Assembly: GCA_964036195.1 (NCBI GenBank)
Contig: OZ038452.1
Location: 11,650,704 to 11,714,703 of the forward strand
DNA from: Sphaerolaimus hirsutus
Taxonomy: Eukaryota > Nematoda > Chromadorea > Monhysterida > Sphaerolaimidae
Direction: 5' to 3'
Length of the DNA: 64,000 bases
A model generated the notes under the pieces. That model worked only from the letters and a program-made list of their open reading frames with translations. It was not told the DNA's origin and ran no database searches. This document shows, in pieces, positions 30,173 through 41,144 of this stretch (position 1 is the first letter of the stretch; each line of letters opens with the position of its first letter). Position numbers and translations under genes: made by a program.

Positions 30173-32892
30173 ATGATTAGCATGGAAGTGTGTGAGGAAC
30201 GGCTTGTAAACAGTGTAGGGGGCCAGTCCTACACTGTGGCATGCCTCACACATGGTCAAAAGGTGGGATTCCCTATTCAGGGATACCGGCCCGCCTTTAA
30301 AGGCAGAGATGCCCAACAGAACTGGCAACCCCTTTCTACAGGTCTGGGGCTTGGGCCGGCCTCAGACCTACCCTTGGCCTGCTACCTACCCAAAAAACCT
30401 TTGCTTTCCTGGAACGCACTTGCTTGGTGACTTGCGCAAACAACCAGTTTGCAGTGAAATTGGCAGATCCCCAGGATTCGGGACTTAAAACAAATAAATG
30501 TAACAATTGTAAATACTGTAAATATATTGACGAAAACCCATTACACTCTGCTTGTAGCACTGGCTTTGGATACTACAGTGAGCAAACACACCAAAATATT
30601 AATTGCAACAGCACCAATGTCGTTTATCACTGCTTTTGTACTGACTGTGGCATCAGCTATGTGGGAATCACTAGCCGTAAACTTAAGATACACATTGGAG
30701 AGCACATTAGAAGTTTTCAAAAGGGAAATCTAAACACGGAGCTAGTCAGACATTTCTCAATGTATGGACACAACCCTAAATTCAAAGTTCTTGGCAGTTA
30801 TTCTAAAGATGCTCTGACGGATGCAGAATTAGAATGGACTTTAATTTTGAACACAGCATATCCATTCGGTCTGAACACTAAAATAAAAGGATACGGCAAT
30901 ATTTCTCGCTTCACAATCCCAAGAACAAAAAACAGCCCTTATTTCTCACGCCCAGTACCCAGGGATCATAAAGACCGTATACGAGCTAAAAAGAAAAAGC
31001 GGAAAATATTCACTTTTCAAGAAATACTAGTGGGCTTGGAACAAATACAAAGCAGTAGCCAGGGTTTCCATAAAGCAATTAATTATTTGACAAAATTAAG
31101 AAAAGGTGAATTACTGCAACTCCAGAAAGAAATTGGAACGCTTCACAGGAAATTATGTGATTCTTCCACTGACCTAGCACTAGCCGTGGTGGCATTTTTG
31201 ACAAGTAAATGGAAAAAGGAAGCAACACAACCTAGAGATTTTAGGAAAAAACATTACATTGAATGCATGTTCCCTGGAAACACAATTAAAGCCTTAACAA
31301 TGGGATCTAAATATATAATGGCTCAAGATAACACTGTAGCCAATTGCCACATCATGATACATAACATGATAGAAAATTTGGCAGAAAAATACCAGCTAAC
31401 AAATAAAATGGAACTACTTTCCAAAGTAATGCCATATGTGAACAAAAGAACTAAACATTGGACCCCAAAAGCCCAATGCCTGGATATTACCTTAAAACAA
31501 CTTAGAGAAAAGGCAAAATCACTCCAAACAAAATACATTATTGCTCCAGCTGACAAGGCTACAAGTAATATGATTATAATATGTAAAAAATATGCAGCCA
31601 TGATCATGATGAAAGAACTGGGAATAACCATTAATAATTCTCAACTGGTTACCAATGGAAACAAAACTTATAGTCCGGTTACCACTACAGAAGACCAAAT
31701 ACTTGCAAGACACAAACAAATACTTCATAATTATGGCATTTATTCAAACAAAGTTAAACAGTCTATCCCTAGAATTTATCTTATCCCTAAAATGCATAAA
31801 AATCCAACAAAATTCAGGTTTATTACAGCTGGTTCCTATGCTCCACTCAAACCATTAGCTATAATTCTACACAGAATTATACAACATTTCAAAAATCACA
31901 TTAGAAATTACTGCATGTCATATTCAGTTGCTAATGATACTGCTTGTTCAGACTTCTGGCCTTGTGACTCCTCATTAGATGTAAAAACCTTTTTGGAACA
32001 CTGCCAGCAAGAAAATATTAACCTGAGAGGATTCTGCGGTGACTTTTCCACACTTTATCCAAACATGGAGCATTCTGAGATCATTAAACATATGAATTTA
32101 CTGGCCCAAAAATGTTTTAACAATGCCAAAAAGAGGTATATAGTGGTGGGCTGGAAGAAAGTATGGTATGCTAATGATAGACATAAGAGTATGCCAAGCT
32201 TAGACATAACTGAATTTGTCACATTAGTCCACACAATACTTTCAGAAAACTATCTGGTCTTTGCACAAAAAACTTTCAAACAAGTATCTGGTCTGCCCAT
32301 GGGATGCTCCTCCGCACCTAGCTTGGCTTGTAGTACTCTATTAAGCATGGAAATGATATGGCTTAGTAAAAATAGACAGACACAGTATCAACTTTTGCGC
32401 AGTTTTTGCTACATAGATGACTTGCTACTATGTTTTCATGCATCAGCAAAAATAGACCCTGCCAAAATTGTTTCAGAAATTTATCCAGACAGCATGCCTA
32501 TCAGCAGAACAGATGATAACAGTGTGTCTACAGAATTCTTAGATATGCACATCAACTTCACCAATAAAAGTTGGAAACTATATGATAAAAGATGGGACTT
32601 TTCTTTCAAATGCATCACCACAACTCACTACGATTCTGCCCATTCAGAGAAAGTTAAATTGGGAACTTTTTATGGTCACTGGCTACGCACATTAAGATTA
32701 AGCTCTAGCTGGAATAACTTCAAGCTAGGAATTCAACCAATAATCAATGGCTTTAAAGAAAATGCATATGATAAAAAAACACTCCTACAAGTAGCTCTAC
32801 AATGTAGCTTGAAATACAGTGATTTATTGTATCGCTGGAATAAGTACCCTGATGCACAATTAATGGTTGAAATTATCCAATTAATTTCGTAA
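30173..32892 (+). mobile_element. Penelope-like element with N-terminal GIY-YIG (Naiad-type)
   Basis: A single long frame with a GIY-YIG endonuclease before the reverse transcriptase. This domain order is known for the Naiad and Chlamys clades, whereas classical Penelope elements carry the endonuclease at the C end. The left part (30173-30420) is conserved-looking but in other registers, so the 5' end may be shifted or untranslated. I could not fix the outer ends or see pseudo-LTRs. No hammerhead ribozyme core (CTGATGA...GAAA) was seen nearby, in line with what is reported for that clade. Confidence 0.8.
30424..32892 (+). CDS. GIY-YIG endonuclease / reverse transcriptase, Penelope-like
   Basis: About 820 codons, uninterrupted; the frame is open back to 30301 without an ATG, so the start is uncertain. 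Residues about 25-35 hold CNNCKYC. At about 60-160 is the GIY-YIG fold: VYHCFCTDCGISYVGITS, then H and EH in KLKIHIGEHI, the Cys-Cys-His-His pattern of Penelope endonucleases. A basic linker follows. The RT covers about 370-710: PRIYLIPKMHKNP (about 450), GDFSTLYPNM (about 540, catalytic Asp), GLPMGCSSAP (about 623), CYIDDLLL (about 663, catalytic Asp pair), EFLDMHINF (about 703). All catalytic residues are present, so the copy may be active. I see no CxC motif in the linker, which is reported for the clade. Confidence 0.85.
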   Translation: MVTCANNQFAVKLADPQDSGLKTNKCNNCKYCKYIDENPLHSACSTGFGYYSEQTHQNINCNSTNVVYHCFCTDCGISYVGITSRKLKIHIGEHIRSFQKGNLNTELVRHFSMYGHNPKFKVLGSYSKDALTDAELEWTLILNTAYPFGLNTKIKGYGNISRFTIPRTKNSPYFSRPVPRDHKDRIRAKKKKRKIFTFQEILVGLEQIQSSSQGFHKAINYLTKLRKGELLQLQKEIGTLHRKLCDSSTDLALAVVAFLTSKWKKEATQPRDFRKKHYIECMFPGNTIKALTMGSKYIMAQDNTVANCHIMIHNMIENLAEKYQLTNKMELLSKVMPYVNKRTKHWTPKAQCLDITLKQLREKAKSLQTKYIIAPADKATSNMIIICKKYAAMIMMKELGITINNSQLVTNGNKTYSPVTTTEDQILARHKQILHNYGIYSNKVKQSIPRIYLIPKMHKNPTKFRFITAGSYAPLKPLAIILHRIIQHFKNHIRNYCMSYSVANDTACSDFWPCDSSLDVKTFLEHCQQENINLRGFCGDFSTLYPNMEHSEIIKHMNLLAQKCFNNAKKRYIVVGWKKVWYANDRHKSMPSLDITEFVTLVHTILSENYLVFAQKTFKQVSGLPMGCSSAPSLACSTLLSMEMIWLSKNRQTQYQLLRSFCYIDDLLLCFHASAKIDPAKIVSEIYPDSMPISRTDDNSVSTEFLDMHINFTNKSWKLYDKRWDFSFKCITTTHYDSAHSEKVKLGTFYGHWLRTLRLSSSWNNFKLGIQPIINGFKENAYDKKTLLQVALQCSLKYSDLLYRWNKYPDAQLMVEIIQLIS

Positions 32893-33180
32893 ATGTCCTA
32901 AATACCCACTAAGTTATCTTACATAATACGTAGAAATTTATTTTATCCACCTAGTTGTCCATAACTCCTCCTTCCGTACACACCTGCGGCTGTCTTAATT
33001 ACCTTGCAGTTCAGAAAAGGCACGAATTTGAATGGTTGCGAAATAATGACAGATACGGTAATTAAACACAAAAAAACGGGGTCACACGCGCCTTAAATAC
33101 CGCCGTTTCTGCACCTACGATCATCACTCGCGCCTTCACTCGCCTCGGATTCACACGCCCACCCATCGACGCGCTCTACA
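32893..33180. other. Flank with no recognised feature
   Basis: AT-rich at first, then rising GC towards the exon-like segment at 33186. It includes TTACCTTGCAG at about 32998-33008, which could be a splice acceptor, but the frame behind it stops soon. Confidence 0.3.
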
Positions 33181-33185
33181 CGTGC

Positions 33186-33278
33186 ATGCCGCTTGGCAAG
33201 AGGATTCACGCCAACATGTCGACCGGGAACAACTCGGGCAGGGAGTTCACCAGCCCCACCGGCGGCGCGCCGGACGCG
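33186..33278 (+). CDS. Putative first exon of an unrecognised gene
   Basis: ATG at 33186 (a second, better-placed ATG at 33216 after GCCAAC) opens MPLGKRIHAN, MSTGNNSGREFTSPTGG, APDA, ending at a donor GACGCG|GTAAAC. GC-rich and codon-like. The frame is also open upstream to about 33100, so it could be an internal exon. A long G-run follows the donor. The next plus-strand exon is not seen, because the LTR element follows. Function unknown. Confidence 0.35.
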
Positions 33279-33603
33279 GTAAACACGGGAAGGGTTTTTT
33301 CAAAAAGGGGGGGGGGGAGGGGGTTTGGTAGGTACATAGAGAGTAGTCAGCACTGACGAGACCAAGCTACTCTCTTAGAAATCCCTGTCTGCTGGAATTG
33401 GTCGAAACAGGGTGCCAGAATCTTAAATTCTGGTTTAGATTGATAGTATTTTTGTCATTTTTCAACTTGTTCACATAAAACTTCTTCTTTTGGCTTATAA
33501 TTTCGCATAGTTAAAAGCACCTCAAATACGGTATATTTTCTAGAAATCTTTTATATAAATATACCAGAGATTTATAGAACACTATACGATATACATGGTG
33601 AAA

Positions 33604-33815
33604 AAGTGACTTTTATCCCTACCGCCATTTTGGCGCCCGGCGCCATTGTTTCTGGCGCCCTTTGACGGCGTCAAATTGACGCCTGGCGCCATTTTTTCAG
33701 ATGGCGCCCTGGCGCCATTGGCACCTGGCGCCATTTTCTCTGGCACCCTTTGGCGCCTGGCGCCATTTTCTCTGGCACCATTTGGCGCCTGGCGCCATTT
33801 TTATTGGTGGTCATC
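33604..33815. repeat. GGCGCC word array
   Basis: GGCGCCATTTT(T/C)TCTGGCGCCC units, mostly GCCATTTTGGCGCC and GGCACC variants. Same cargo as the TAGTGATG elements, but neither end is recognisable. Confidence 0.6.
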
Positions 33816-34195
33816 CTACCTGAGACCTACATATAAATAAATAACGAACACATGATAGGGTACAAAAAGCGCCGACGCTAAAAAAACACAGCGAACAGAC
33901 GCGTGAAAAAAAAACTGACCAAAAAAGCTGCCAATATGAATATTGATGCATTGAGCATCGTCACTCATTGCACATGTTACAGCAGGTCAGCAGAGTTGTT
34001 GAAAGTACTGAAATTTTCAAAATAAAACTTAAACATAAAGTATTTTTATTTTGGTCACAGCTGAGTACAGAAAACGTGAAAAAAATTTACTTTTACACTG
34101 CATAAAATGTGAGTAAAATACTTTTTGTCTGGGAAAATGTAAAAACGGGTATTTTTTCTCACAGAAAACGTATAAGTGAATATTTTTGACACCCT

Positions 34196-34312
34196 AGCCA
34201 TGGCGACATTGGCGCCTGGCGCCATTGTCTCTGGCGCCCTTTGGCGCCCGGCACCAATTTTTTGAATGGCGCCATGGTGCCATTTTTTCTGGCGCTTTTC
34301 CATCACTAGTCT
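34196..34312. repeat. GGCGCC array with CATCACTA right end
   Basis: GGCGCCTGGCGCC words ending GGCGCTTTTCCATCACTA, the right end of the TAGTGATG family. The left end may have been lost or replaced; the sequence to its left ends in ACACCCTA, the end word of the TAGGGTGTCA family. Confidence 0.6.
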
Positions 34313-34340
34313 TATTATAACATTTTTCTGGCCTTGCATG

Positions 34341-36045
34341 TGTAACTTCTAAGTACAGGTATTCAAAAATGTTTCAAAATAGATAGCAACAATTTTTATT
34401 TGAAAAATTATGCTATGTAATTTACCAGATTGATGCCAAATTTCCCATCTTATCTGCATAGCAGATAAATAAATATTATTCTAAAAAAATAATAATAATA
34501 ATAAAACTTTAAAATCATCAGTCCTGGAATGGCAGATTGCTTCAAGTAGTGAGACCAAGCCACTACATTTATGGATAGTCATAGTGGAGTAGCTTGGCAA
34601 AATGTTTTTCACAAGCTGTCTGATCCATAGGGATTGAACAATAAAACATTTATCACTGGCACTGGTTTATTACAAAAAGTATACATTTATCTCCAAACTT
34701 TTCAAGACTATCAACACAACTAATTTAAGCATAAGACTTATTTTCACTTACACATAACAATCCACTTACAGTAACTACTTTTTTGATTTACCTAGCTAAA
34801 AAACGTGTAAAAACTAATGTCAATACCTACTATAGTCATTACAGTAAACAGTTTTTACCTCTGACAGTCCAGCATTTTAAGTGATGTCATAAATATAACA
34901 CAGATGATGTCATAACAACAAAAACTGGACTGAACTGGTTTGAACTGGTTTTCACACACACACACAATGGAATGTGCTACTGTGACCCAATTCTTTAACA
35001 AAAGTTCAGTAATTAGCATCTCATCAGAACAACAAAGGTGATTCATCCAATGCCATGTGTGCTTTATGGAATGCATGCAAAGTTAACAATGCACATGTAA
35101 AGCATGCAGGTGACCTACAAACTTGAACTGACAGAAAGTTCTAACAAAGCCATAAATTACAATTAAAGTCACAGATTGCACAGTGCACATGCAAAGCATG
35201 CAGGTAAACTGGGTCAATTAGTGACTGCACAACATTGCACCATCATGTTCAAGTCACTAATTGCACAATATTGCACCATCATGGGCAATTTCTCAGCAGT
35301 ATAAATAGCTGAAAATTCACCTTCAAAGTCAGTCTAAAGCATTTTAAAGAAATCTTCCTTCAATTGTCTACTCTATGATTGCTGCCTATTTACTTATGTC
35401 TACTCTATGATATTGTGTTGCTGCCTATTTTATTGTGTCTATTCTATCATTTTATTGCTACAGTTGCTATTGCCCCTTGTATGTACTCTACATTTGTGTT
35501 ATTCTTTTTGGGCTTTTGCCCCTGTCATTTCTATCATTGAACCAGTCTATATCTAACTTTGAATCATAGCATAGAGGTTATGATTCTGTCTTAGATTATA
35601 AATTTAGTAAATTATAAGTGTGAACCACAATAGTGATTTGTGTGGTTCACACATTAGATGCTAAGTAGTGTATTTATGCTAAGTTGTACACTTTTCCATT
35701 GTACTATTTTTATATGTGAAAACATTGTAAATATACTCTCAAAACTTGTAAACAAAAGTAACTGTCAATAGTTTTTCTTACAAATACACTTACTAAATAA
35801 ATATAGAATAATATTACTCAAAAACATATTTATCAACTTCCCAAAAATCAAAAACAAAGGAAATCATAAATTTTATATGGGCCATATTTAAAACTGTACC
35901 TAAAGTTCCTGTTTTGTCTGATTGCCTACCACATTTATATGTTAGGAACTAAAAGTGCCACAACCAGGCCCATATTTTCACTCATAAATTTTACATAATT
36001 TTTGCCATCTTACATTTTGTCACCACTGGCACTTTAGAAGGTACA
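34341..36045 (+). repeat. 5' LTR
   Basis: TG...CA ends. A TATA box is seen at about 35299-35306 (AGTATAAATAGC) and AATAAATAT near 35795-35802 as a possible polyadenylation signal. (CA)n tract near 34957. Confidence 0.9.
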
Positions 36046-36049
36046 GAAC

Positions 36050-36061
36050 TGGCGAGCGCGG
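36050..36061 (+). promoter_or_regulatory. Candidate primer binding site
   Basis: TGGCGAGCGCGG starts four bases after the LTR end. It begins with TGG, as expected for pairing with a tRNA 3' CCA. The tRNA is not identified. Confidence 0.5.
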
Positions 36062-37053
36062 CATTGTTCTCTCAACAGAACAGAACTTGCACCCTACATT
36101 ATTTTTTATACATTGCCATCACCAGATTTGGCAAACACAGCTTCTGAAGGGCATTGTCTTTTCAAACTGAGCTGTACCCTTCCCACCCTACATTATTTTA
36201 TTATACCCACTACCAACCAACCAGAACTGGTGAGTACTGTAGCTTCTATCTTCTAGATATCTTCTAAAAAAAGAAAAATACTTTCTGTTCAAAACCTCTA
36301 CTTTCTGTCCCCTATTCTCTGCTTATTTTTGCCTTTCACTTTCTTAGGAGGGGGCTAAGGGCATTTGTGACATTTGCCCTGTTCATAGCTTTTGAACTGT
36401 GAAGGTGAAAAAGCAAGAACATTTTGGAAATATTTTTTGTGCTTTGTTCACACATTTAAGACAGTGAAAGTTGCACAGAATATATAACTCACATACACTG
36501 TGAATTTTCAGTGTGAATACATTTATACACATCACTGTGTATACTTTTTCACAGAAGTTGATGCAGTGAAAGTCAAAAATACTATTATCAGATATTATAA
36601 GCTATCGGAAACCATATTGACTGCAACACCTCCAATACACACACTTACAGTGTGTTTTTATGTCACTTTTTTGCAAGTGAAATCCTTTTATTCAGTTTGG
36701 TAATTTTTTCAATTCTTACATGTGTAAATTTTAAGTAGGCTTATTTATTTTTCTGAATTTTTCAGTGCATTTCAAATTATATTCCTAATCTACTAAAAAT
36801 TCACATTTCTAAATTTTGCTACTTCTGTAAATTGGAACTTCAACTACCAAACTTCTACAGAATTGGATACAAGACTATCAAAAAAAGCAACAACATAAAC
36901 ACAGACTTGGTGAGTATTTTGAAATCTTATTACTTTCAATTTTACTTGTTCTCAAATAGGTGTGTCTATCTAACTCTGCACAAGGTTTGTTTGCAATAAT
37001 TTTGTGATACACCAAATCAAGATATTGTACAAAAAGATCATTTTTTATGAGGA

Positions 37054-39081
37054 ATGGCTGAGTATCACATCACATTTCCTGATTATTGGGAAAATTTTGT
37101 TGATATCCCATTAGAAAGCCCCTATTGCCAAGGGATAACAACATCTAAACTTGACAGTTTAAAGGCTGCATTTGCTTTGATCAAAAGTCTTGATTTTGAC
37201 TTCACATATCTAAATTATGAGCAAATGCAAGAAGTAGCATTGGGCTTTGAAATTGAATTAATACACAGTTCATTGGTAGATAACTCCCCCTGGCTTGGGT
37301 TGGAGGGTACAATATTAGCTCAAAGGGCTTTTTCTTTGTTAACAGAAGTTTATGCATACCAAAATCATGCTGAAGCTTTAACTTTAATTGGTATGGATTG
37401 TGAATATAAATTAAATCAGGACTTAATAAGCATGACAAAAAAGATAAATGGAAACTTTGAGGAAATAAGCCAAGGTAAATATCCCTGGCCTATTTTGCCT
37501 TTGGATAGAGGTAAGGACTCTATTATATATACATGTAATATGCTGAAACTAAAGCACATAACATGGGGAAGTGAAAATGGTATTAGTGATGATTCTGAAT
37601 CACAGTTATCCCATGCTTTTAATGAAATATCAATTGAACAACAGGGTGAACCTATTCAAGGACAAGTTCCTGAACCAAATTTGCTTGCCTTTGGAGCTGC
37701 AGGTGCTTCAAAGCCACAGGAACTTCAAGCTGATTTGTTACACAACACCATAGATGGGAACCCTGAAATGTTCAACAATAGCATGCCAATAAAACCCCAC
37801 ATAAGTTTGCCAGCCAATGACTATTTATCTTCAAATGCACTTTCTGGTATGTTGCTACCAATGCAATTTCCAGAAGTACAAGCTCAAAATGTAAATAAAG
37901 AAAATGCACTTATTATTCCCCCAAAACCAGTGGAAACTGAAGATTGGGATGCTGAATTGGAAATAGAACGAAAAATATCTTATCTAGAAAAGCAGTGTGG
38001 TGTTTACACTGGGGAAAATGGTGAAAACTTTACAGAATGGGTTCATAAATTGGAAAATAAATTTCTTGAACTCAAAATAAGTAGTGACCACATTAAAGCC
38101 ATGCTTGCCCTGAAACTAATTTCAGGGCCAGCAGAAGATGCTTTGATTGTGTTAGCACCACAAGAAAAGTTATCTTTCAATACAATTATCAGTCAGTTGA
38201 GAAGGTCATTGAAGTATTTAATACCTACTTCAGTTAAAGAAGCATTTTATGATTTTACACAAGAAAAAATGGACCCTGTTACATTTTTTTATCAGAAGTA
38301 CAAAAAAGCAATAATAGCCTTTGGCCCAGCTTCTAACTGGTCTATGAAGACAAAGCAAGAAATAACTTCAAACATTGTAACCACCCTTGATCCAAACTTA
38401 AGGGAAATTTGTGAGACTGTGTCCATAAGCAAAATGAGTCAAATTAGTGGGGATGCCAGCATCTCCTCAAATGAAGTTGAAATGATATGCATAAATGGTA
38501 GGAGAAAAGTAACTACACCAAAGCAGTCAGAAACTAAGAAAATGGACATGTATGTTGAACCTGATTCAGCATTTTGTGATATAAATAAATACTGCCAATC
38601 CTCCCAACCAGACAGTGAGCATTTAAATCATCATGTAAATACTGAATATTGGCAAAGCTCCAATAATGACAGTGAATTCAAGCCATACTTTAAAAAGAGT
38701 TATGATGATATATCTGAGTCTGCAACCTTTTGTTCTGACTCTGGTTTGGAGAGCTTACACTCAGATAAAGTTGAAAGTGAATATAATGTGAACTTAATGT
38801 GTTTGATGCTAACATTTAACCCATCTAACCCTCACAGGAATGATACAACAACAGTTCAAACACATCTGGGATCAGAAGATGTTCCAGATGAACCTCACAC
38901 TAAACAAATGAATGATGGACATACTGAAAATCCATTGGCCATGATGCAAAGTTCCAGCAGGACTACTAGAGGAAAGGATGGCAAATCAACACAATTCCAG
39001 TCTACACAGGCCAAATCAAAGGGTGTTCAAAAAACTGGGATGTTCAAAGATCTAAATGGCAAGCTGCATTGCAAAGGATAA
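37054..39081 (+). CDS. Gag-like protein of the LTR element
   Basis: 675 codons from ATG at 37054 to TAA at 39079. A capsid-like helical region lies at about residues 310-455: ENFTEWVHKLENKF, MLALKLISGPAEDAL, FNTIISQLRRSLKYL, KEAFYDFTQEKMDPVTFF. This pattern is that of retrotransposon gag families. The first 300 residues hold another helical part and a linker; the last 200 are polar and probably disordered. I see no CCHC zinc knuckle, protease, RT, RNase H or integrase motif, and only about 360 bp separate the stop from the 3' LTR, so pol is truly absent and must come in trans. Confidence 0.7.
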   Translation: MAEYHITFPDYWENFVDIPLESPYCQGITTSKLDSLKAAFALIKSLDFDFTYLNYEQMQEVALGFEIELIHSSLVDNSPWLGLEGTILAQRAFSLLTEVYAYQNHAEALTLIGMDCEYKLNQDLISMTKKINGNFEEISQGKYPWPILPLDRGKDSIIYTCNMLKLKHITWGSENGISDDSESQLSHAFNEISIEQQGEPIQGQVPEPNLLAFGAAGASKPQELQADLLHNTIDGNPEMFNNSMPIKPHISLPANDYLSSNALSGMLLPMQFPEVQAQNVNKENALIIPPKPVETEDWDAELEIERKISYLEKQCGVYTGENGENFTEWVHKLENKFLELKISSDHIKAMLALKLISGPAEDALIVLAPQEKLSFNTIISQLRRSLKYLIPTSVKEAFYDFTQEKMDPVTFFYQKYKKAIIAFGPASNWSMKTKQEITSNIVTTLDPNLREICETVSISKMSQISGDASISSNEVEMICINGRRKVTTPKQSETKKMDMYVEPDSAFCDINKYCQSSQPDSEHLNHHVNTEYWQSSNNDSEFKPYFKKSYDDISESATFCSDSGLESLHSDKVESEYNVNLMCLMLTFNPSNPHRNDTTTVQTHLGSEDVPDEPHTKQMNDGHTENPLAMMQSSSRTTRGKDGKSTQFQSTQAKSKGVQKTGMFKDLNGKLHCKG

Positions 39082-39424
39082 CTATTAGTGAACATTGGTG
39101 AACTTGTCCAAATTTTTATCATTTTAATTAAGTTAGTAAAATCTATTTCTGTATGAATTTCTATAAATTCTCATCCAAGTTATTTTCTTAAATAGGGCAA
39201 TGCAATCACACGATTATTTCAAGTAGTGTAGGTAAACAAAATCTGCCTGGGATTACAAATGTAATCTTAAATAAAAAAATCCATTAAGCCCTTGGTTCCC
39301 TAAATGCATTTTTTTGTAAATACCTAACCATTTTACAACATTTTTGAAAGTGCAATATATGCACTATGCATTCAAAAGTGAATCAATATTTTTTTAAATT
39401 AAATACTTGGGACAGTATTTCCCT

Positions 39425-39434
39425 AGGGAGGGGC
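39425..39434 (+). promoter_or_regulatory. Candidate polypurine tract
   Basis: AGGGAGGGGC just before the 3' LTR, the usual place for the plus-strand primer. Confidence 0.5.
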
Positions 39435-39440
39435 TTTACC

Positions 39441-41144
39441 TGTAACTTCTAAGTACAGGTATTCAAAAATGTTTCAAAATAGATAGCAACAATTTTTATT
39501 GAAAATTTATGCTATGTAATTTACCAGATTAATGCCAAATTTCCCATCTTATCTGCATAGCAGATAAATAAATATTATTCTAATCAAAAAAATAATAATA
39601 AAACTTTAAAATCATCAGTCCTGGAATGGCAGATTGCTTCAAGTAGTGAGACCAAGCCATTACATTTATGGATAGTCATAGTGGAGTAGCTTGGCAAAAT
39701 GTTTTTCACAAGCTGTCTGATCCATAGGGATTGAACAATAAAACATTTATCACTGGCACTGGTTTATTACAAAAAGTATACATTTATCTCCAAACTTTTC
39801 AAGACTATCAACACAACTAATTTAAGCATAAGACTTATTTTCACTTACACATAACAATCCACTTACAGTAACTACTATTTTGATTTACCTAGCTAAAAAA
39901 CATGTAAAAACTAATGTCAATACCTACTATAGTCATTACAGTAAACAGTTTTTACCTCTGACAGTCCAGCATTTTAAGTGATGTCATAAATATAACACAG
40001 ATGATGTCATAACATCAAAAACTGGACTGAACTGGTTTGAACTGGTTTTCACACACACACACACACAATGGAATGTGCTACTGTGACCCAATTCTTTAAC
40101 AAAAGTTCAGTAATTAGCATCTCATCAGAACAACAAAGGTGATTCATCCAATGCAATGTATGCTCTATGGAATGCATGAAAGTTAACAATGCACATGTAA
40201 AGCATGCAGTTGACCTACAAACATGAAGTGACAGAAAGTTTTAACAAAGCCATAAATTACAATTAAAGTCACAGATTGCACAGTGCACATGCAAAGCATG
40301 CAGGTGAACTGGGTCAATTAGTGACTGCACAACATTGCACCATCATGTTCAAGTCACTAATTGCACAATATTGCACCATCATGGGCAATTTCTCAGCAGT
40401 ATAAATAGCTGAGAATTCACCTTCAAAGTCAGTCAAAAGCATTTTAAAGAAATCTTCCTTCAATTGTCTACTCTATGATTGCTGCCTATTTACTTATGTC
40501 TACTCTATGATATTGTGTTGCTGCCTATTTTCTTGTGTCTATTCTATCATTATATTGCTACAATTGCTATTGCCCCTTGTATGTACTCTACATTTGTGTT
40601 ATTCTTTTTGGGCTTTTGCCCCTGTCATTTCTATCATTGAACCAGTCTATATCTAACTTTGAATCATAGCATAGAGGTTATGATTCTGTCTTAGATTATA
40701 AATTTAGCAAATTATAAGTGTGAACCACAATAGTGATTTGTGTGGTTCACACATTAGATGCTAAGTAGTGTATTTATGCTAAGTTTGTACACTTTTCCAT
40801 TGTACTTTTTTTATATGTGAAAACATTGTAAATATACTCTCAAAACTTGTAAACAAAAGTAACTGTCAATAGTTTTTCTTACAAATACACTCATTAAATA
40901 AATATAGAATAATATTACTCAAAACAGTTTTATCAACTTCCAAAAATCAAATAGAAAGGAAAACATAAATTTTATATGGGCCATATTTAAAACTGTACCT
41001 AAAGTTCCTGTTTTGTCTGATTGCCTACCACATTTATTTGTCAGGAACTAAAAGTGCCACAACCAGGCCCATATTTTCACTCATAAATTTTACATAATTT
41101 TTGCCATCTTACATTTTGTCACCACTGGCACTTTAGAAGGTACA
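39441..41144 (+). repeat. 3' LTR
   Basis: 1704 bp against 1705 for the 5' copy, with scattered single-base differences and a longer (CA)n tract. Ends GGTACA at the start of host block W. Confidence 0.9.

Larger units (their letters stand above)
34341..41144 (+). mobile_element. Gag-only LTR retrotransposon
   Basis: Two nearly identical direct repeats of about 1.7 kb, both TGTAACTTC...GGTACA, enclose 3.4 kb of internal DNA with one long gag-like frame and no pol motifs. Four bases after the 5' LTR is a primer-binding-like TGGCGAGCGCGG, and before the 3' LTR a purine tract AGGGAGGGGC. This matches the described class of gag-only (TR-GAG) non-autonomous elements. The 5' flank (GCATG) and 3' flank (GATCA) do not match, so no target duplication is seen. 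The few differences between the LTRs suggest a recent insertion. Confidence 0.85.

Noticed and set aside
30173-33100. Hammerhead ribozyme near the Penelope-like element
   Set aside because: No CTGATGA core with matching GAAA found in the flanks by eye.
34341-41144. Endogenous retrovirus
   Set aside because: No pol or env frame and no zinc knuckle. The single frame is gag-like only, so a non-autonomous LTR retrotransposon is the better call.
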